DNA of 64,000 nt. It comes from Halorubrum trapanicum (GTDB lineage: Archaea > Halobacteriota > Halobacteria > Halobacteriales > Haloferacaceae). A program made the translations under genes and the position numbers. The notes beneath the pieces were generated by a model, which did no database searches, had not been told where the DNA came from, and saw only the letters and a program-made list of their open reading frames with translations. The stretch lies in the NCBI RefSeq assembly GCF_002355655.1, contig NZ_AP017569.1, positions 2,542,001-2,606,000 of the forward strand, written 5' to 3'. Of the stretch, positions 22,212-32,879 are shown piece after piece (within the stretch, counting starts at the first letter, position 1; each line of letters begins with the position of its first letter).

Positions 22212-23840
22212 TCAGGTGTGCTTGAGGCGCCGCCGGAAGTAGTAGCGCGTCGCGATGCCGATCGCGTAGAAGGAGAGGACGACTAACAGGAGGACCAGCG
22301 CCGTCGCCCAGCGGAACTCGTCCGCGTTGCCGACGTTGCTGCTCGCGCCGACGCCGGCCGAGATGAGGGCGTACAGCTGGTACGGGAGCGCTGAGGTCGC
22401 CTGGAGGAGCTCCGGGTTCGCGACGAACGGCGGCGTCGACGTGAACCGGAAGCCGCCGATGACGTTCGCCGTCTGCGAGCCGGTGACGAACGTCCCGCCG
22501 GCCATCGTCAACAGGATGGGCGCCGTCTCGCCGGCGATCCGACCGACGCCGAGGATGACGCCGGTGACGACGCCCGGGAGCGCAGCCGGCAGGACGACGC
22601 TGCGGATCGTCTGCCACTTCGAGACGCCGAGCGCGGCGCTCGCGTCGCGGTACTCGTCCGGCACCGAGAGCATCGCCTCGCGGGAGGTGATCACCACGAG
22701 CGGGAGGAGCATGAACCCGAGCGTGATCATGCCCGAGAGCAGCGACTTCCCGTTTCCGAACCGCGGGACGAGGAAGGCGAACCCGAACAGCCCGAAGACG
22801 ATGCTCGGGGTGCTCCACAGCCCGTTGGTCGCGACCTCGACGACCTGCGTGAACCGGCCGCGGTCCGCGTACTCGGTGAGGAAGACGGCCGCCCCGACGC
22901 CGAGCGGAACCGCGAGCGTGACCGCGCCCGCCACGAGCCAAATCGTGCCGACGATCGCGGGCAGCACGCCCTGGAAGTCGTTGAAGAGGGCGACGCCGTT
23001 CATCACGAACGGGACCGAGACCGGGAGCGCGACCGACACGCCGAGGATCGACGTCGTCGGCCCGCTCCCGAACCCGAGCTCGGCGCCGTTCAGAAGGCCC
23101 GGGACCCCTTGAACGACCACGAAGGCGACGAGGATGAACAGGAAGGCGACGATCGAGAGCGCGTTGAGGTAGACGAGCACGTACGCGCCCATGTGTCGCC
23201 CGCGAGCCCCGAAGCCGCCGTACGCCTTCGCCGACGCCCAGCCGCCGTACAGCGCGCTGAACAGCGTCGACGCGGGGATGAGGAACTCCGCGGTGATCGC
23301 GGCCTGCTGTTCCCAGTCCAGCTCCCACGCCCACTCCGGGCCGACGACGCCGGTCAGGAACACGAGCCCCGTCAGCGCGAGGAGAGTCCCCAGCGGGAGC
23401 GTCGACCCGAGGTCCTCCCGCGGCAGGACGGTGAGCGCGAACGCGACGCCGCCGGCGGCGATGCCGGCGACGACGCCCGCGGCCGTGCCGAGCCCGAGCG
23501 TCTGGCTCGCGACGCCCCCGCCGACGACGACCCACGGGACGGCGGCGCCGAAGCCCGCGATGAGCCCGGTACTCGGGTCCGGGTCCGTCTCGACGTAGCC
23601 GAGGCGCGACCCGGCCCCGAAGGCGACCACCGCGACGCCGAGGGCGGTCAGGAGACCGCCGAGCAGCGTCACGGTCCGGACGCCGAACAGCGAGCCGGTG
23701 AGGCTGACGCGCTCGAACAGCGCCGCGACCGCGAGGGCGAACAGGACCGCCGAGAGTCCGACGGCCACGCCCGCGACGGCGTCCGTCTCCGTGGTCTCCG
23801 ACTCGACCAGCTTCGCGTCGGTCTCGCTGGCACCGGCCAT
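22212..23840 (-). CDS. pstA: Phosphate ABC transporter permease PstA (long form)
   Basis: A 542-residue permease, much longer than the usual 280-300. The last 300 residues are a standard PstA domain including the EAA-type loop [19 protein letters not shown] and [13 protein letters not shown]. The first 240 residues add about six further hydrophobic segments ([35 protein letters not shown] and others), an arrangement seen in haloarchaeal PstA proteins. Its start overlaps the pstC stop by one base. The role of the added membrane part is unknown. Confidence 0.9.
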   Translation of the reverse strand: MAGASETDAKLVESETTETDAVAGVAVGLSAVLFALAVAALFERVSLTGSLFGVRTVTLLGGLLTALGVAVVAFGAGSRLGYVETDPDPSTGLIAGFGAAVPWVVVGGGVASQTLGLGTAAGVVAGIAAGGVAFALTVLPREDLGSTLPLGTLLALTGLVFLTGVVGPEWAWELDWEQQAAITAEFLIPASTLFSALYGGWASAKAYGGFGARGRHMGAYVLVYLNALSIVAFLFILVAFVVVQGVPGLLNGAELGFGSGPTTSILGVSVALPVSVPFVMNGVALFNDFQGVLPAIVGTIWLVAGAVTLAVPLGVGAAVFLTEYADRGRFTQVVEVATNGLWSTPSIVFGLFGFAFLVPRFGNGKSLLSGMITLGFMLLPLVVITSREAMLSVPDEYRDASAALGVSKWQTIRSVVLPAALPGVVTGVILGVGRIAGETAPILLTMAGGTFVTGSQTANVIGGFRFTSTPPFVANPELLQATSALPYQLYALISAGVGASSNVGNADEFRWATALVLLLVVLSFYAIGIATRYYFRRRLKHT

Positions 23841-24973
23841 CAGACCTCACCCCCGAGCCGCTCGTGCATCCGCCATTCGATGTACTGCGCGCCGATCGAG
23901 ATGACGAGGACGGTAACGAACAGGATGACGCCCGCGACGAACAGGGCGTCCATCTGGAGCCCGTCCGCCTCGCCGTAGTTCCGCGCGATGATCGAGGTCA
24001 GCGTCTCCTGCCCGTAGAAGACGTTGACGAGCGGGTCCGTGAGCCGCGGCACGCCGCGGAGCATCACCGTCGCGGCCATCGTCTCGCCGATGGCGCGGCC
24101 GACGCCGAGCAGGACCGCGGCCGACACGCCGGAGAACGCGGCCGGCAGCGTGATCGAGGTCATCGTCTGCCAGTCGGTGGTGCCCATCGCCAACGACCCG
24201 CTCTTCATCGACTCGGGGACGCTGCTCAGCGCGTCCTCCGCCACGGAGACGACGGTCGGAAGCGCCATCACTCCGACGACGATGCCGACGAACAGGTACG
24301 ACCCCTGTCCGGTCGTTTGGAACTGGTCTGAGGCCCACGGGCCGAGCACGGTGAAGCCGATGAACCCGTAGACGATCGAGGGGATGCCGGCGAGGATCTC
24401 GACGCCGGGCTTGACGACCTCGCGGACGGTGGCCGGAGCGATCTCCGAGAGGAAAAGCGCCGCGGAGACGCCGAGCGGCGCGGCGACGGCCGACGCGATG
24501 AGCGTCACCATCACCGTGCCGTGGATCATCGGGACCATCGAGTAGCGGATCGGCGGCGAGACCGCGTCCCAGTTCGGCTGGATGAACATTCTGAGCCCGG
24601 GGACCGTGATCCCGAACACCGTCGCGCTCTCGTACCGGATCACCGGGATCGACTCCCGGAAGATGAACACGATGATCAGCCCGAGGATGAGGATGGTCGA
24701 CACCGTCATCATCAGCGCGATGACGTACGCCGTCTCCTCCTGGTACCGGAACCAGCCGACCCCCGCGGCGGTGAGGAAGACCACGAAGGGGACGATAGTC
24801 AGGTTCGAGACGGCCAGGAACCCGACGAGCGTACCGAGCAGCGACAGCGTCATCACGGAGATGATCGCCAACGCGGGCGGTTCGGTCTCGTCGGCGAACT
24901 CCCTGAGCCGCCTGAGCTGCGCGCCCAGCGCGTCGATCGCCCGTCTACCCGGGGCAGTTAGTACCGATGGCAT
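23840..24973 (-). CDS. pstC: Phosphate ABC transporter permease PstC
   Basis: A 377-residue membrane protein with about eight transmembrane segments and the permease loop [18 protein letters not shown] plus [14 protein letters not shown]. The ATG at 24971-24973 ([11 protein letters not shown]) is chosen; the frame stays open to 25090, but that added part is unconserved and lies in the gap after pstS. A charged cytoplasmic stretch ([19 protein letters not shown]) precedes the first helix. It pairs with PstA to form the phosphate channel. Confidence 0.9.
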   Translation of the reverse strand: MPSVLTAPGRRAIDALGAQLRRLREFADETEPPALAIISVMTLSLLGTLVGFLAVSNLTIVPFVVFLTAAGVGWFRYQEETAYVIALMMTVSTILILGLIIVFIFRESIPVIRYESATVFGITVPGLRMFIQPNWDAVSPPIRYSMVPMIHGTVMVTLIASAVAAPLGVSAALFLSEIAPATVREVVKPGVEILAGIPSIVYGFIGFTVLGPWASDQFQTTGQGSYLFVGIVVGVMALPTVVSVAEDALSSVPESMKSGSLAMGTTDWQTMTSITLPAAFSGVSAAVLLGVGRAIGETMAATVMLRGVPRLTDPLVNVFYGQETLTSIIARNYGEADGLQMDALFVAGVILFVTVLVISIGAQYIEWRMHERLGGEV

Positions 24974-25123
24974 GTGTCTGGTATCGAAAGCATTCGCGTT
25001 TTGTGTGTCGTAGAAGCGATATTGGTGTCGTGTGTGAACGCCGACGGCCGCGAGGAAACGGGCGGTGGCGGGGGCCGGTCGGCGCGACACGCTCCCCTCG
25101 GGCGGCGGACCTCGGTCGTCGGG

Positions 25124-26365
25124 CTACGGCGAGAGGAGCTCTTCCGTCGCGACCGCCGAGACCTGGTCTTTCATCGACTGGAGGTCGCTGGTCGGGAGCG
25201 GGATGTAGTTGTTCCCCTCGACGAAGACGGTCTGACCGTACTCGTTGAGGAACATGTTGACGAACGCCGCCTCGCGCCGGTCGTAGCCGCCGCCGTTCGG
25301 GTTGTCCTCCTCGATGAGCGTGTACATGTGGAGGTCGCGGTTGAGCGGGTACTCGCTGTCGAAGATGGTGTTCTCCGCGTCGCGGCTGGTCTCGTACAGC
25401 GTGCCGTCGAAATTGATGGCGATGGGAGTGACTTCCGGCCCCGTGAACGCCAGCGCCATGTACGCGATGGCGCCCTCGTTCTGAGCGACCGCCTGTGCGA
25501 CCTGTTGGTTCTGTCCGAAGCGCGTGGCGACGCCGGGCATCGGAGCGTCGGCGCTGCCGAGCATGTTCAGCCGGAACGAGGTGTCTGTCCCGGACCCCTC
25601 GGCGCGGCCGATGACGTAGATCTCCTGGTCGTAGTCGACGCCGTCGATCTGGTTCCAGTTGGTGATCTCGTCCTGGTAGATCCCGCGGATCTCCTCGCCG
25701 GTCAGCTGAGCAACGCCCGCGTCCGCGACGTCGGAGCTGACGACGACCGGCTGGCCGTCGCGGCCGACGACGTTGTCGACCACCGTGTTCTGCGCCTTCT
25801 CCTCGCTCCAGTCCAGTTCGGCCGTGATCGGACCGGAGGAGTTGCCGATGTCGACGAGCCCCTCGGTGACCGCCTCGCAGCCGGTCCCGGAGTGGCTCAG
25901 GCCGACCGTCGTCGGGAACGGCGGGGAGGAGCGCTGGTCGGTCGGCTCGAAGCCGAACTTCGAGGCGAAGTAGTCGGCGAGGAGCATGTCGTCCGCGCCG
26001 TCGGACGCGAGCTCGTCCCAGCCGGGAACCGAGCTCTCGTCGTTCGCGCCCCAGTACTCACCGTCGCTCGGCGGCGCGTTGGAGTTCCAGTACGAGCTCC
26101 CCGTGTTCGAGATCGGGTACACCGTCGAGGAGCCCTCGGCGTTGAGCAGCGCCGTGTTCGGACCGGAGCCGCCGTCGGAGTCCCCGTCGCCGCCGGAACT
26201 CCCGTCACCGCCGTCGCCGCCCGAACCGCCCGATCCCCCGTCGCCGCCGTCGCCGCCGTCGCTTTGACCGCTACAGCCCGCCAGTCCCGCGGCCCCGAGC
26301 GCTCCGGACGTGATGAGAACTTTCCGCCGCGACACGCCGCCGTCGACCCAGTTGCGGTCTGACAT
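25124..26365 (-). CDS. pstS: Phosphate-binding lipoprotein PstS
   Basis: A 413-residue solute-binding protein. The N-terminus SRRKVLITSGALGAAGLAGC shows a twin-Arg (Tat) signal ending in a lipobox Cys, followed by a Gly/Asp/Ser linker of about 35 residues and the PstS fold (EGSSTVYPISN, IGNSSGPIT, IYVIGRAEGSGTDTSF). It captures extracellular phosphate for PstCAB. It is the first gene of the operon; a TATA-like GTTTAATAG 23-30 bases before the ATG implies a leaderless start. Confidence 0.93.
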   Translation of the reverse strand: MSDRNWVDGGVSRRKVLITSGALGAAGLAGCSGQSDGGDGGDGGSGGSGGDGGDGSSGGDGDSDGGSGPNTALLNAEGSSTVYPISNTGSSYWNSNAPPSDGEYWGANDESSVPGWDELASDGADDMLLADYFASKFGFEPTDQRSSPPFPTTVGLSHSGTGCEAVTEGLVDIGNSSGPITAELDWSEEKAQNTVVDNVVGRDGQPVVVSSDVADAGVAQLTGEEIRGIYQDEITNWNQIDGVDYDQEIYVIGRAEGSGTDTSFRLNMLGSADAPMPGVATRFGQNQQVAQAVAQNEGAIAYMALAFTGPEVTPIAINFDGTLYETSRDAENTIFDSEYPLNRDLHMYTLIEEDNPNGGGYDRREAAFVNMFLNEYGQTVFVEGNNYIPLPTSDLQSMKDQVSAVATEELLSP

Positions 26366-26573
26366 CGAGTGGAGGGACAGCGCGATCTATTAAACGGGTT
26401 TATATTTTTGATATATCTGTATCTATGGCCGGGGTGTGCGCCCGGTAACGCTCGTATCGATCATAGCTAAATAAATATCATATATAGTCCCATATAGCGC
26501 TCTCATAGGCTCTATCCACCAAATTACGATTCTGACCGAAGGTATAACACCGGCGTGTCGAGTACCGGGACGC
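26366..26573. promoter_or_regulatory. AT-rich divergent control region upstream of pstS
   Basis: Two TATA-like motifs serve pstS: GTTTAATAG (minus strand, 26387-26395) and an AT run at 26399-26412. Farther upstream CATAG/CATATAG-type motifs recur at 26462, 26479, 26491 and 26504. This is one of the most AT-rich stretches in the window. Repeated motifs at this place would suit a phosphate-responsive regulator; no binding protein is known to me. Confidence 0.5.
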
Positions 26574-27500
26574 ATGGCCGGACCCGTGGTGGACGACGTT
26601 TCAGTCGACGTACTAATCGACGAGGTCACCGACCGAGCGGACGAGGGGCCGGAGTCGATCCGCCGTCGGCTCGACCCCTTCGTCGACGACGGGACCGTGA
26701 CGGCCGCGGCGTTCGAATCGACCGTCACCGACGTGTCTCAGATCCTCGCGACCGCCGAGACGCGAGTCGACCTCGCGACGCGCGCCCACGAGGACGCGAC
26801 TGACGCCGCCGCCGAGGCACCCGACCTCGACGTCGTCGACGTCCGCAGGCGGGCGTTCGGGGCGCGCCTCGACGACCTTCGGGAGGACGTGGAGGCGCTC
26901 GGAGACGACCTCCGGGCAGCGAGGGCGGACCCGGACTCCCCGATGGCAGTGTACCGCGCCGCGACCGACCTCCACGAGGTCACGACCGGCGCACAGGATG
27001 TCGTTCGGGTCGCTCACGACCTCGAGACCGAACTCGAGGCGTTCGAGGCGTGGCTCAATTCGGCCAACCGCCGCCACGACGCGCTCGTGGACGAGGTCGA
27101 GGCCGCCGAGGAGTCCGTCGACTCGATCGCTGAGGCCGTCGAGGCGCTGCGGGCCGCCGACGAACCCGACCCGGAACGGCGGTTCGACGCGGGCGTCCAG
27201 GTGCGCGTCCTCGACCTCGTCGTCGCCGACCTCCGCGCCGAGGCCGAGGACCTCCGCGCGTGGGCCGAGCGCGACGGCGCCGACTTCCCCGACGGCGTCG
27301 AGACCCGGATCGACGACCTCGCGGGCGAGGTGACGACGGTCGCCGAGGCGCTCGCGGACGGCATGACCCCCGGCGGCGAGTTCGGCGACCGACTCGACGC
27401 GCTCGACGCGGAGCTATCGGCCGTCGAGCCGCCCGTCGCCTGGGGACTCGTCGACGAGACGGTCGCGGAGGTGCGGGAAGTCCCGTCGACTGAGAATTGA
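26574..27500 (+). CDS. Haloarchaeal coiled-coil protein (halo-transducer-like hypothetical)
   Basis: A 308-residue acidic, almost entirely helical protein with long heptad-like stretches (RRRAFGARLDDLREDVEALG, DLETELEAFEAWLNSANRR). No signal peptide or membrane helix is present. Related proteins carry the loose name halo transducer protein, but no methyl-accepting signalling domain is seen. It precedes a mechanosensitive channel gene by 96 bases in the same direction and may share its transcription. Function unknown. Confidence 0.65.
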   Translation: MAGPVVDDVSVDVLIDEVTDRADEGPESIRRRLDPFVDDGTVTAAAFESTVTDVSQILATAETRVDLATRAHEDATDAAAEAPDLDVVDVRRRAFGARLDDLREDVEALGDDLRAARADPDSPMAVYRAATDLHEVTTGAQDVVRVAHDLETELEAFEAWLNSANRRHDALVDEVEAAEESVDSIAEAVEALRAADEPDPERRFDAGVQVRVLDLVVADLRAEAEDLRAWAERDGADFPDGVETRIDDLAGEVTTVAEALADGMTPGGEFGDRLDALDAELSAVEPPVAWGLVDETVAEVREVPSTEN

Positions 27501-27596
27501 CGCGGCGACGGGGACGCGGCCGACTGGACTGCCGAGTGTCGACGACGGACTCGCCCGTCCCCCACCTTTTCACCGCGGACCCGCGTTCGTCCCGGT

Positions 27597-28178
27597 ATGA
27601 CGCAGATCCCGTCGCTTCTGACGCGGTCGCTGTCGAACTTCGTCGAGGGGTTGGCCGTCGCGATCCCTCGACTGCTCTCGGGGCTGGTGTTCCTCGCGTT
27701 AGCCTACGTCACGGTCCGGATCGTCCTCCCGGTCGTCCGGCGGTCGATCGATCGGCTCTACGTCGGCGACCGCGAACTGGTGGGCGACCTCATCGTCACG
27801 CTCGTCTCGATCTTCCTGTGGTTCGGCGTCGCGCTCACCTTCCTGAAGGTCGTCGGGATGGGCGACATCGCGGCGAGCCTCGGCACCGCGGTCGGATTCA
27901 TCGCGCTCGGCGTCTCGTACGCGCTCTCCGAGATGATCGAGGACACGGTGGCGGGCGTCTACCTCCTCCGCGACCCGGACTTCAACGTCGGCGACCGCGT
28001 CGAGGCCAAGGGCGTCACCGGCACCGTCGCCGCCATCGAGCTCCGGAAGACGCGGATCGACGCGGACAACGGCGACCGGATCGTGATGGCGAACCGCGAG
28101 ATAGAGCCGCGCTGGACCCACGACGTGCCCGAGGAGGCTGACGCTTCGGCGGCCGACGACGCGGCTACGGGCGAATAG
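27597..28178 (+). CDS. Small MscS-family mechanosensitive channel
   Basis: A 193-residue protein with three hydrophobic helices (AIPRLLSGLVFLALAYVTVR, DLIVTLVSIFLWFGVALTFL and a pore-like SLGTAVGFIALGVSYALSEM), then a short beta domain (FNVGDRVEAKGVTGTVAAIE). This is the core of MscS without the large C-terminal cage. It should release solutes on hypo-osmotic shock. The length suits the short archaeal MscS-like subgroup. Confidence 0.85.
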   Translation: MTQIPSLLTRSLSNFVEGLAVAIPRLLSGLVFLALAYVTVRIVLPVVRRSIDRLYVGDRELVGDLIVTLVSIFLWFGVALTFLKVVGMGDIAASLGTAVGFIALGVSYALSEMIEDTVAGVYLLRDPDFNVGDRVEAKGVTGTVAAIELRKTRIDADNGDRIVMANREIEPRWTHDVPEEADASAADDAATGE

Positions 28179-28258
28179 CGACCCTCTGGCATTGCGTCGA
28201 ACGCCGCGGCTGGACGAGAGTGAGTACTGAAAAGTAGAACTCGACGTCGAAAACCGAC

Positions 28259-29056
28259 TTACAGTTCGTCCTCGAAGTCTTCGAGGGCGAACACCGTGTC
28301 GGCGCCGCGGCGGTCGAGCGTCTCGTTGGCGAGGAGCCAGTAGACGACCGACAGCGCGCGGCGACCCTTGTTGTTCGTCGGGATGACGAGGTCGACGTTC
28401 GACAGCTGGTTGTTGGAGTCGCACATCGCGATCACCGGGATGCCGACGGTGATGGCCTCCTTGACGGCCTGCGCGTCGCCGATCGGGTCGGTAACCACGA
28501 CGACGTCCGGCTCGATGTAGCCGGCGTAGTCGGGGTTCGTCAGCGTGCCCGGGATGAAGCGCCCGGTGCGGGCGCGGGCGCCGATGGCGTCCGCGAACTT
28601 CTCGGCCGGGAACCGGCCGTACTGCCGCGAGGACGTGACGAGGATCTGCTCGGGGTCGTAGTTCTCGAGGAAGTCCGCGGCCGTGCGGATCCGCTCGTCG
28701 GTGAGGCTCACGTCGAGGACGTACAGCCCGTCGTCGCGGACGCGGTGGATGAACCGCTCCATGTCCTTCGTCTTCTGCTGGGTCCCGATGTGGACACCGG
28801 CGGAGAGGTAGTCCTCGACGGGGATCAGCAGGTCGACGTCGTCGTCGGGCATGACGTCGTCGTCGAACGGGGAGGCCTCCTCCTCGTCGGCGTCGTCGCC
28901 CTCTGCGGTCGCCTCGTCGGTCTCGCCGGCGGCGGCCTCGTCGGCCGCGGCGGCGGTCGGTTCCTCGGTCGTGTCGGCCTCCTCCTCGACCGCCGCGTCG
29001 ACCGCCTCGGTCTCCGCGTCGTCGTCGAGTTCGACCGCGTCGTTGTCTTCGCTCAT
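28259..29056 (-). CDS. rpsB: 30S ribosomal protein S2 (uS2)
   Basis: A 265-residue S2. Residues 1-70 are an Asp/Glu/Ala-rich extension unusual outside halophiles; the S2 core begins [20 protein letters not shown] and includes [12 protein letters not shown] and [16 protein letters not shown]. It is the last gene of the operon. The acidic tail is part of the reading frame and ATG choice at 29056 is consistent with a 16-base gap from eno. Confidence 0.95.
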   Translation of the reverse strand: MSEDNDAVELDDDAETEAVDAAVEEEADTTEEPTAAAADEAAAGETDEATAEGDDADEEEASPFDDDVMPDDDVDLLIPVEDYLSAGVHIGTQQKTKDMERFIHRVRDDGLYVLDVSLTDERIRTAADFLENYDPEQILVTSSRQYGRFPAEKFADAIGARARTGRFIPGTLTNPDYAGYIEPDVVVVTDPIGDAQAVKEAITVGIPVIAMCDSNNQLSNVDLVIPTNNKGRRALSVVYWLLANETLDRRGADTVFALEDFEDEL

Positions 29057-29072
29057 GCGTGGTGTGGGCCCG

Positions 29073-30275
29073 TCATACCGCGTCGTCCGCGATGCGGACC
29101 AGTTCGTTCAGCTTGGCGGTGCGCTCGCCGCCGACCGTGCCGGTCTTGATGTAGCCGGCGTCGGTCGCCACGGCGAGGTGTGCGATGGTCGCGTCCTCGG
29201 TCTCGCCCGAGCGGTGGGAGATAACCGTCTCGTACCCGTTGCGGGCGGCGAGCTCGACGGCGTCGAACGCGTCCGACAGCGTCCCGATCTGGTTCGGCTT
29301 GATCAGGATGCTGTTGGCCGCGCCCGCGTCGATCCCGTCCTGGAGGCGCTCGACGTTGGTGACGAACAGGTCGTCGCCGCAGATCAGCGTCCGGTCGCCG
29401 ACCCGGTCGGTCAGCTCCGCGAACGCCTCGTAGTCGTTCTCGTCGAGCGGGTCCTCGACGTACGCGAGGTCGTACTCGTCGACGAGGCCGGCGACGTACT
29501 CGATCTGCTCGTCGGCCGACTTCGTCTCGTCGCCGTAGACGTACGCCTCTCGGTCGTCGTCGTACAGCTCGGCGGCGGCCATGTCGAGCCCGAAGCGGAT
29601 CTCGAAGCCGACCTCGCTCTCGACGCGTTCGACCGCCTCGTCGACGACCTCGAACGCGTCGGCGTCCGAGATCGGGGGCGCCCACGCGCCCTCGTCGCCC
29701 TTCGCCGCGGGCACGCCGCGCTCGTCGAGCACGTCAGCGACCGCCGCGTGGACCGCGGCGTTCGCGAAGACGGCCTCCGAGACGCTGGGCGCGCCGACGG
29801 GCGCCGCGAGGAACTCCTGGATGTGGGTCGCCTCCTTGGCGTGCTCCCCGCCGCCGACGACGTTGCCGAGCGGAATCGGGAAGTTCTCGCCGCGGAACGC
29901 GCCCCCGAGGTGCTGGTACAGCGGCGCGCCGAGCACGTCGGCGGCCGCCTTCGCCGCCGCCATTGAGATGGCGACCGCGCTGTTGGCGCCGATGGCGGAG
30001 AAGTCGTCCGTGCCGTCGGCGGCGCGCAGTGCGTTGTCGACCGCGCGCTGGTCGCCCGCGTAGACGCCTTCGAGACGCGGCACCGCGTGTTCGCGGGCCT
30101 TCGCGATCGACTCGCTCGCGGGCAGTTCGATCGCCTCGTACTCGCCCGTCGAGGCCCCGCTGGGGGCCGCGCCGCGGCCGAAGCCGCCGGACTCGGTGAG
30201 CACGTCGGCCTCGACCGTCGGGTTCCCGCGGGAGTCGAGCACGCGACGCAGCGAGACGCTCGTGATCCGCGTCAT
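29073..30275 (-). CDS. eno: Enolase
   Basis: A 400-residue phosphopyruvate hydratase: [17 protein letters not shown] near the N-terminus, [14 protein letters not shown] and [11 protein letters not shown] with metal ligands, LIKPNQIGT with the catalytic Lys, and [17 protein letters not shown]. It catalyses 2-phosphoglycerate to phosphoenolpyruvate in glycolysis and gluconeogenesis. Its location among ribosomal and RNA polymerase genes is the standard archaeal arrangement. The start overlaps the rpoK stop by one base. Confidence 0.96.
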   Translation of the reverse strand: MTRITSVSLRRVLDSRGNPTVEADVLTESGGFGRGAAPSGASTGEYEAIELPASESIAKAREHAVPRLEGVYAGDQRAVDNALRAADGTDDFSAIGANSAVAISMAAAKAAADVLGAPLYQHLGGAFRGENFPIPLGNVVGGGEHAKEATHIQEFLAAPVGAPSVSEAVFANAAVHAAVADVLDERGVPAAKGDEGAWAPPISDADAFEVVDEAVERVESEVGFEIRFGLDMAAAELYDDDREAYVYGDETKSADEQIEYVAGLVDEYDLAYVEDPLDENDYEAFAELTDRVGDRTLICGDDLFVTNVERLQDGIDAGAANSILIKPNQIGTLSDAFDAVELAARNGYETVISHRSGETEDATIAHLAVATDAGYIKTGTVGGERTAKLNELVRIADDAV

Positions 30276-30451
30276 CAGCTCTCCCTCCGGACCGTAAAGG
30301 GGAGCGCACCCGCGTCGTACTCCTCCGCGGCGACGAGGATCGGCTCCGTCTGGTCCGTGTCGATCAGCACGGGCGCCCCGTAGGACACCTGCAGCGCTCG
30401 CGCGCCGAGGATTCGTGCCTTCTCGTATCGATTGTATCGCTGTTCTGACAT
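30275..30451 (-). CDS. rpoK: DNA-directed RNA polymerase subunit K (Rpb6/omega homologue)
   Basis: A 58-residue protein starting [20 protein letters not shown] and ending [12 protein letters not shown]; the [14 protein letters not shown] block is the signature of RpoK/Rpb6, which helps assemble and stabilise the polymerase. It lies between rpoN and eno, its usual archaeal place, with a one-base overlap with eno. Confidence 0.95.
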   Translation of the reverse strand: MSEQRYNRYEKARILGARALQVSYGAPVLIDTDQTEPILVAAEEYDAGALPFTVRRES

Positions 30452-30453
30452 GG

Positions 30454-30648
30454 TTACTGGTACGGCGAGACGACGTCGACGAGGTCGCGGTGGCTCACCA
30501 GCATGCGCCGGCAGCAGTGCCGGTCGACCCCGAGGTCGTCGAGCACCTCGCCGGGGTCCTCGTCGCCCTCGCGAGCCCGCTCTTTGAACTCTTCCCAGTG
30601 CTCACCCACGACGTTGCCGCACGTGAAACACCGGACGGGGATCATCAT
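30454..30648 (-). CDS. rpoN: DNA-directed RNA polymerase subunit N (Rpb10)
   Basis: A 64-residue zinc protein: [15 protein letters not shown] and [12 protein letters not shown] form the CxxC...CC zinc-bundle of Rpb10, which bridges subunits D and L. Two ATGs are adjacent at the start (30648 and 30645). Two bases separate it from rpoK and it follows rpsI closely. Confidence 0.96.
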   Translation of the reverse strand: MMIPVRCFTCGNVVGEHWEEFKERAREGDEDPGEVLDDLGVDRHCCRRMLVSHRDLVDVVSPYQ

Positions 30649-30660
30649 GACTGGATCACC

Positions 30661-31059
30661 TCAGCGGTAGGACTTCTGGTAGCGAGCGCGCGCGCCGGGC
30701 CCGCCCCACTTCTTGGGTTCGGACTGGCGCACGTCGTTGACCAGCAGGGTGCGGTCGAAGTTCATGTACGCGTCGCGCAGCTCGGCGTCGCCGAGGTGCT
30801 GGACGAGGCCGCGGGCGATGGCGGTCCGCGTCGCGTCCGCCTGCCCGCTGAAACCGCCGCCCTCGACGTCGATGTCGATGTCGACGCCGTCGCGGAGCTC
30901 CTCGCCCGCGATGCGGAACGGCTCCAGCATCTTGAGCCGCGCCTGTTCCGGTTCGACCAGCTCGACTGGCTGGGAGTTGATGCGCACGCGGCCCTCGCCC
31001 TCGCGCACGGTGGCGCGGGCGACGGCCGTCTTCTTCTTGCCTGAGGTGTTCGTTACCAT
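30661..31059 (-). CDS. rpsI: 30S ribosomal protein S9 (uS9)
   Basis: A 132-residue S9 with the usual ending [14 protein letters not shown], whose basic tail reaches toward the tRNA in the P site, and the conserved [19 protein letters not shown]. It overlaps rplM by seven bases, so translation is probably coupled. Confidence 0.96.
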   Translation of the reverse strand: MVTNTSGKKKTAVARATVREGEGRVRINSQPVELVEPEQARLKMLEPFRIAGEELRDGVDIDIDVEGGGFSGQADATRTAIARGLVQHLGDAELRDAYMNFDRTLLVNDVRQSEPKKWGGPGARARYQKSYR

Positions 31060-31502
31060 GTGACGTTAGCTCCCAGAGACTCGGAGATCTCTCCGAGCGT
31101 GGTGAATTTGATGTTCGAGAGGCGGTCGAGCGAGGTGCCGTCGAGGACGACGCTGTCGACGTCCTCGTCGCGCTCGTAGGGGTTCCCGACGTACACGCGC
31201 ACGTTCGAGAACGCCTCGCGGCCGTCCTCCGACTTGTACGGCAGCATGCCGCGGATGGCGCGCTTGAAGATCCGGTCCGGACGCTTGGGGTAGTAGGGCC
31301 CGCTGTCCGAGCCGAGCTCCGCGCGCTTGTGGTACGTCTCCATCGTCGCCTCCTCGTTGCCGGTGATGACGGCGCGCTCGGCGTTGACGACGGCGACGGT
31401 CTCCCCGGCGAGGACGCGCTGCGCGACCTCAGAGGAGACGCGACCGAGGATACAGTCGCGGGCGTCGACGACGACGTCCGCGTCGATCTTCGCGAGGCTC
31501 AT
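31053..31502 (-). CDS. rplM: 50S ribosomal protein L13 (uL13)
   Basis: A 149-residue L13 with [20 protein letters not shown] near the start, [16 protein letters not shown] and [19 protein letters not shown] in the middle. It overlaps both neighbours (rpl18e by four bases and rpsI by seven), typical of this operon. Confidence 0.96.
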   Translation of the reverse strand: MSLAKIDADVVVDARDCILGRVSSEVAQRVLAGETVAVVNAERAVITGNEEATMETYHKRAELGSDSGPYYPKRPDRIFKRAIRGMLPYKSEDGREAFSNVRVYVGNPYERDEDVDSVVLDGTSLDRLSNIKFTTLGEISESLGANVTW

Positions 31503-31852
31503 CGGATCACCCGCACGTTGCTTCCTTCGGGGTTCTGTTCGACGTACTGTTCCAGCGTCACCGCTTCGCCGGCCTGGTCGATCTTCGTCCGGGCGGTCCC
31601 GGAGAAGTCGACGGCGGCGACGGTGACGTTCGTTTCGAGCACACCGCTGCCCAGCACCTTGCCGGGGACGACGACCGTCTCGTCTTCCTGCGCGTATCGT
31701 TCGATACGGCCCAGGTTGACCTCAGCGTGCGTGCGCCGTGGCTTCTCCAGTCGGTCGGCGACGTCCTGCCACACGTTGGCACCGGAGTCGCGCGAGACCG
31801 ACTTCAGATCGGCGATGAGGTTCTGTAGTTTCGGATTCGTCTTGCTACTCAT
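31499..31852 (-). CDS. rpl18e: 50S ribosomal protein L18e (eL18)
   Basis: A 117-residue archaeal/eukaryal-type L18e: [20 protein letters not shown] at the start, [20 protein letters not shown] in the core. It begins 40 bases after the embedded tRNA-Leu gene, so processing of that tRNA may split the operon transcript just before this gene. Confidence 0.95.
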   Translation of the reverse strand: MSSKTNPKLQNLIADLKSVSRDSGANVWQDVADRLEKPRRTHAEVNLGRIERYAQEDETVVVPGKVLGSGVLETNVTVAAVDFSGTARTKIDQAGEAVTLEQYVEQNPEGSNVRVIR

Positions 31853-31891
31853 AGCTGTCCCTCCTGAGTGGAGAGTTCGTGGAAAACGGAG

Positions 31892-31976
31892 TGCAGGGAG
31901 CAGGATTTGAACCTGCGGACCTCTACAGGACAGCGCCCTGAACGCTGCGCCGTTGGCCTGACTTGGCTATCCCTGC
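31892..31976 (-). tRNA. tRNA-Leu (CAG)
   Basis: Minus strand folds as a class II tRNA of 85 bases: acceptor GCAGGGA/TCCCTGC with discriminator A, anticodon arm CAGCG-TTCAGGG-CGCTG giving anticodon CAG, a long variable arm, and T arm GCAGG-TTCAAAT-CCTGC. CCA is not encoded. It is embedded between rpoD and rpl18e inside the ribosomal operon. Confidence 0.95.
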
Positions 31977-32125
31977 GTGCACTCCACCGTATTCCGGCTC
32001 CCTTCAAACCACTTTCGGTCCCGGCGTCCCCGCGGTCGGTCGCGGGCGCTCCGGCGGTCGGAGCGGCGCCGCGGCTGTCTGCGGGGGCGACGGTCAGGGG
32101 CATGGTTCGAAGGGCCGTCATTTCC

Positions 32126-32878
32126 TTATACTGCGACTTTCGTCTGTAGTTCGTCCGCGCGCTCCTCGATGGAGTCGATCGCGCGGAGCAGCAGTTCCTC
32201 GACGTCGAACGAGCCGTCCGTCTCGATGTGGAAGACGAAGGCTCCGGGGACGTCCTCGACCGCGACCTCCTTCCCGGGGAACCGTTCCGAGAGGTCGTTG
32301 TCGAACTCGTCGGTGAGTTCGATGTCGCCCTCCGGCGTCTCGACGACGCCGCGGAGGATGTTCGGCTCGTCGTCGTCGAACTCGCCGCGGTCGCCCTCGA
32401 CCGAGACGCGCTGGAGGTGGCGGTAGCCGACGGAGACGCCGCCCTGGTGTTTGGCGTGCTCCTTACCGGTGTCGAGGACCGCGTCGGCCTCGAACTCCAA
32501 CCGCTGCCCCTCCTTCAGCTCGATGATCGGGACGTTCTCGTCGGCGACCTCGACGAGCGGGTCAGCGCTCTCGATGTCGCCGGAGTACGCCGTCGCCGGG
32601 CCTTCGACGTCGAGCGCGAGGGTGACCTCGTCGCCGAGTTCGAAGTCGTCGAGCGGCGTCGTCAGGGGAACGAGCCCCAGACGCAGACCGATCATCTCGT
32701 CGAACATGACCGAGGAGTTCTCGACGAACCGGACGGTGTCGATCGAGAACGTCGGGACGTCGGCGATCATCGCGCGGCGGATGCCGTTGGCGAACGCCGG
32801 CGTGAGCCCGCGGATCAGCACCCGCGCGCTGCGATCGTCCCGTTCGACGTACTGGACGTCGAATTCGTCTTCGGTCAT
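32126..32878 (-). CDS. rpoD: DNA-directed RNA polymerase subunit D (Rpb3/alpha homologue)
   Basis: A 250-residue subunit [21 protein letters not shown] and [16 protein letters not shown] belong to the alpha/Rpb3 dimerisation domain, which pairs with subunit L in polymerase assembly. The Fe-S cluster cysteines found in some archaeal D subunits are absent, as usual in haloarchaea. The long frame upstream of 32878 is not used because the ATG matches the family start and lies one base after rpsK. Confidence 0.95.
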   Translation of the reverse strand: MTEDEFDVQYVERDDRSARVLIRGLTPAFANGIRRAMIADVPTFSIDTVRFVENSSVMFDEMIGLRLGLVPLTTPLDDFELGDEVTLALDVEGPATAYSGDIESADPLVEVADENVPIIELKEGQRLEFEADAVLDTGKEHAKHQGGVSVGYRHLQRVSVEGDRGEFDDDEPNILRGVVETPEGDIELTDEFDNDLSERFPGKEVAVEDVPGAFVFHIETDGSFDVEELLLRAIDSIEERADELQTKVAV

Positions 32879-32879
32879 G

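Noticed and set aside
23850-24330. Arg-rich antisense frames within the pst genes and throughout the window
   Set aside because: High GC makes alternative frames long by chance; they lack motifs and encode repetitive Arg/Ala/Pro strings.
24974-25090. PstC start at 25090
   Set aside because: The additional residues are basic and aromatic without homology, whereas [11 protein letters not shown] fits an ordinary cytoplasmic start.
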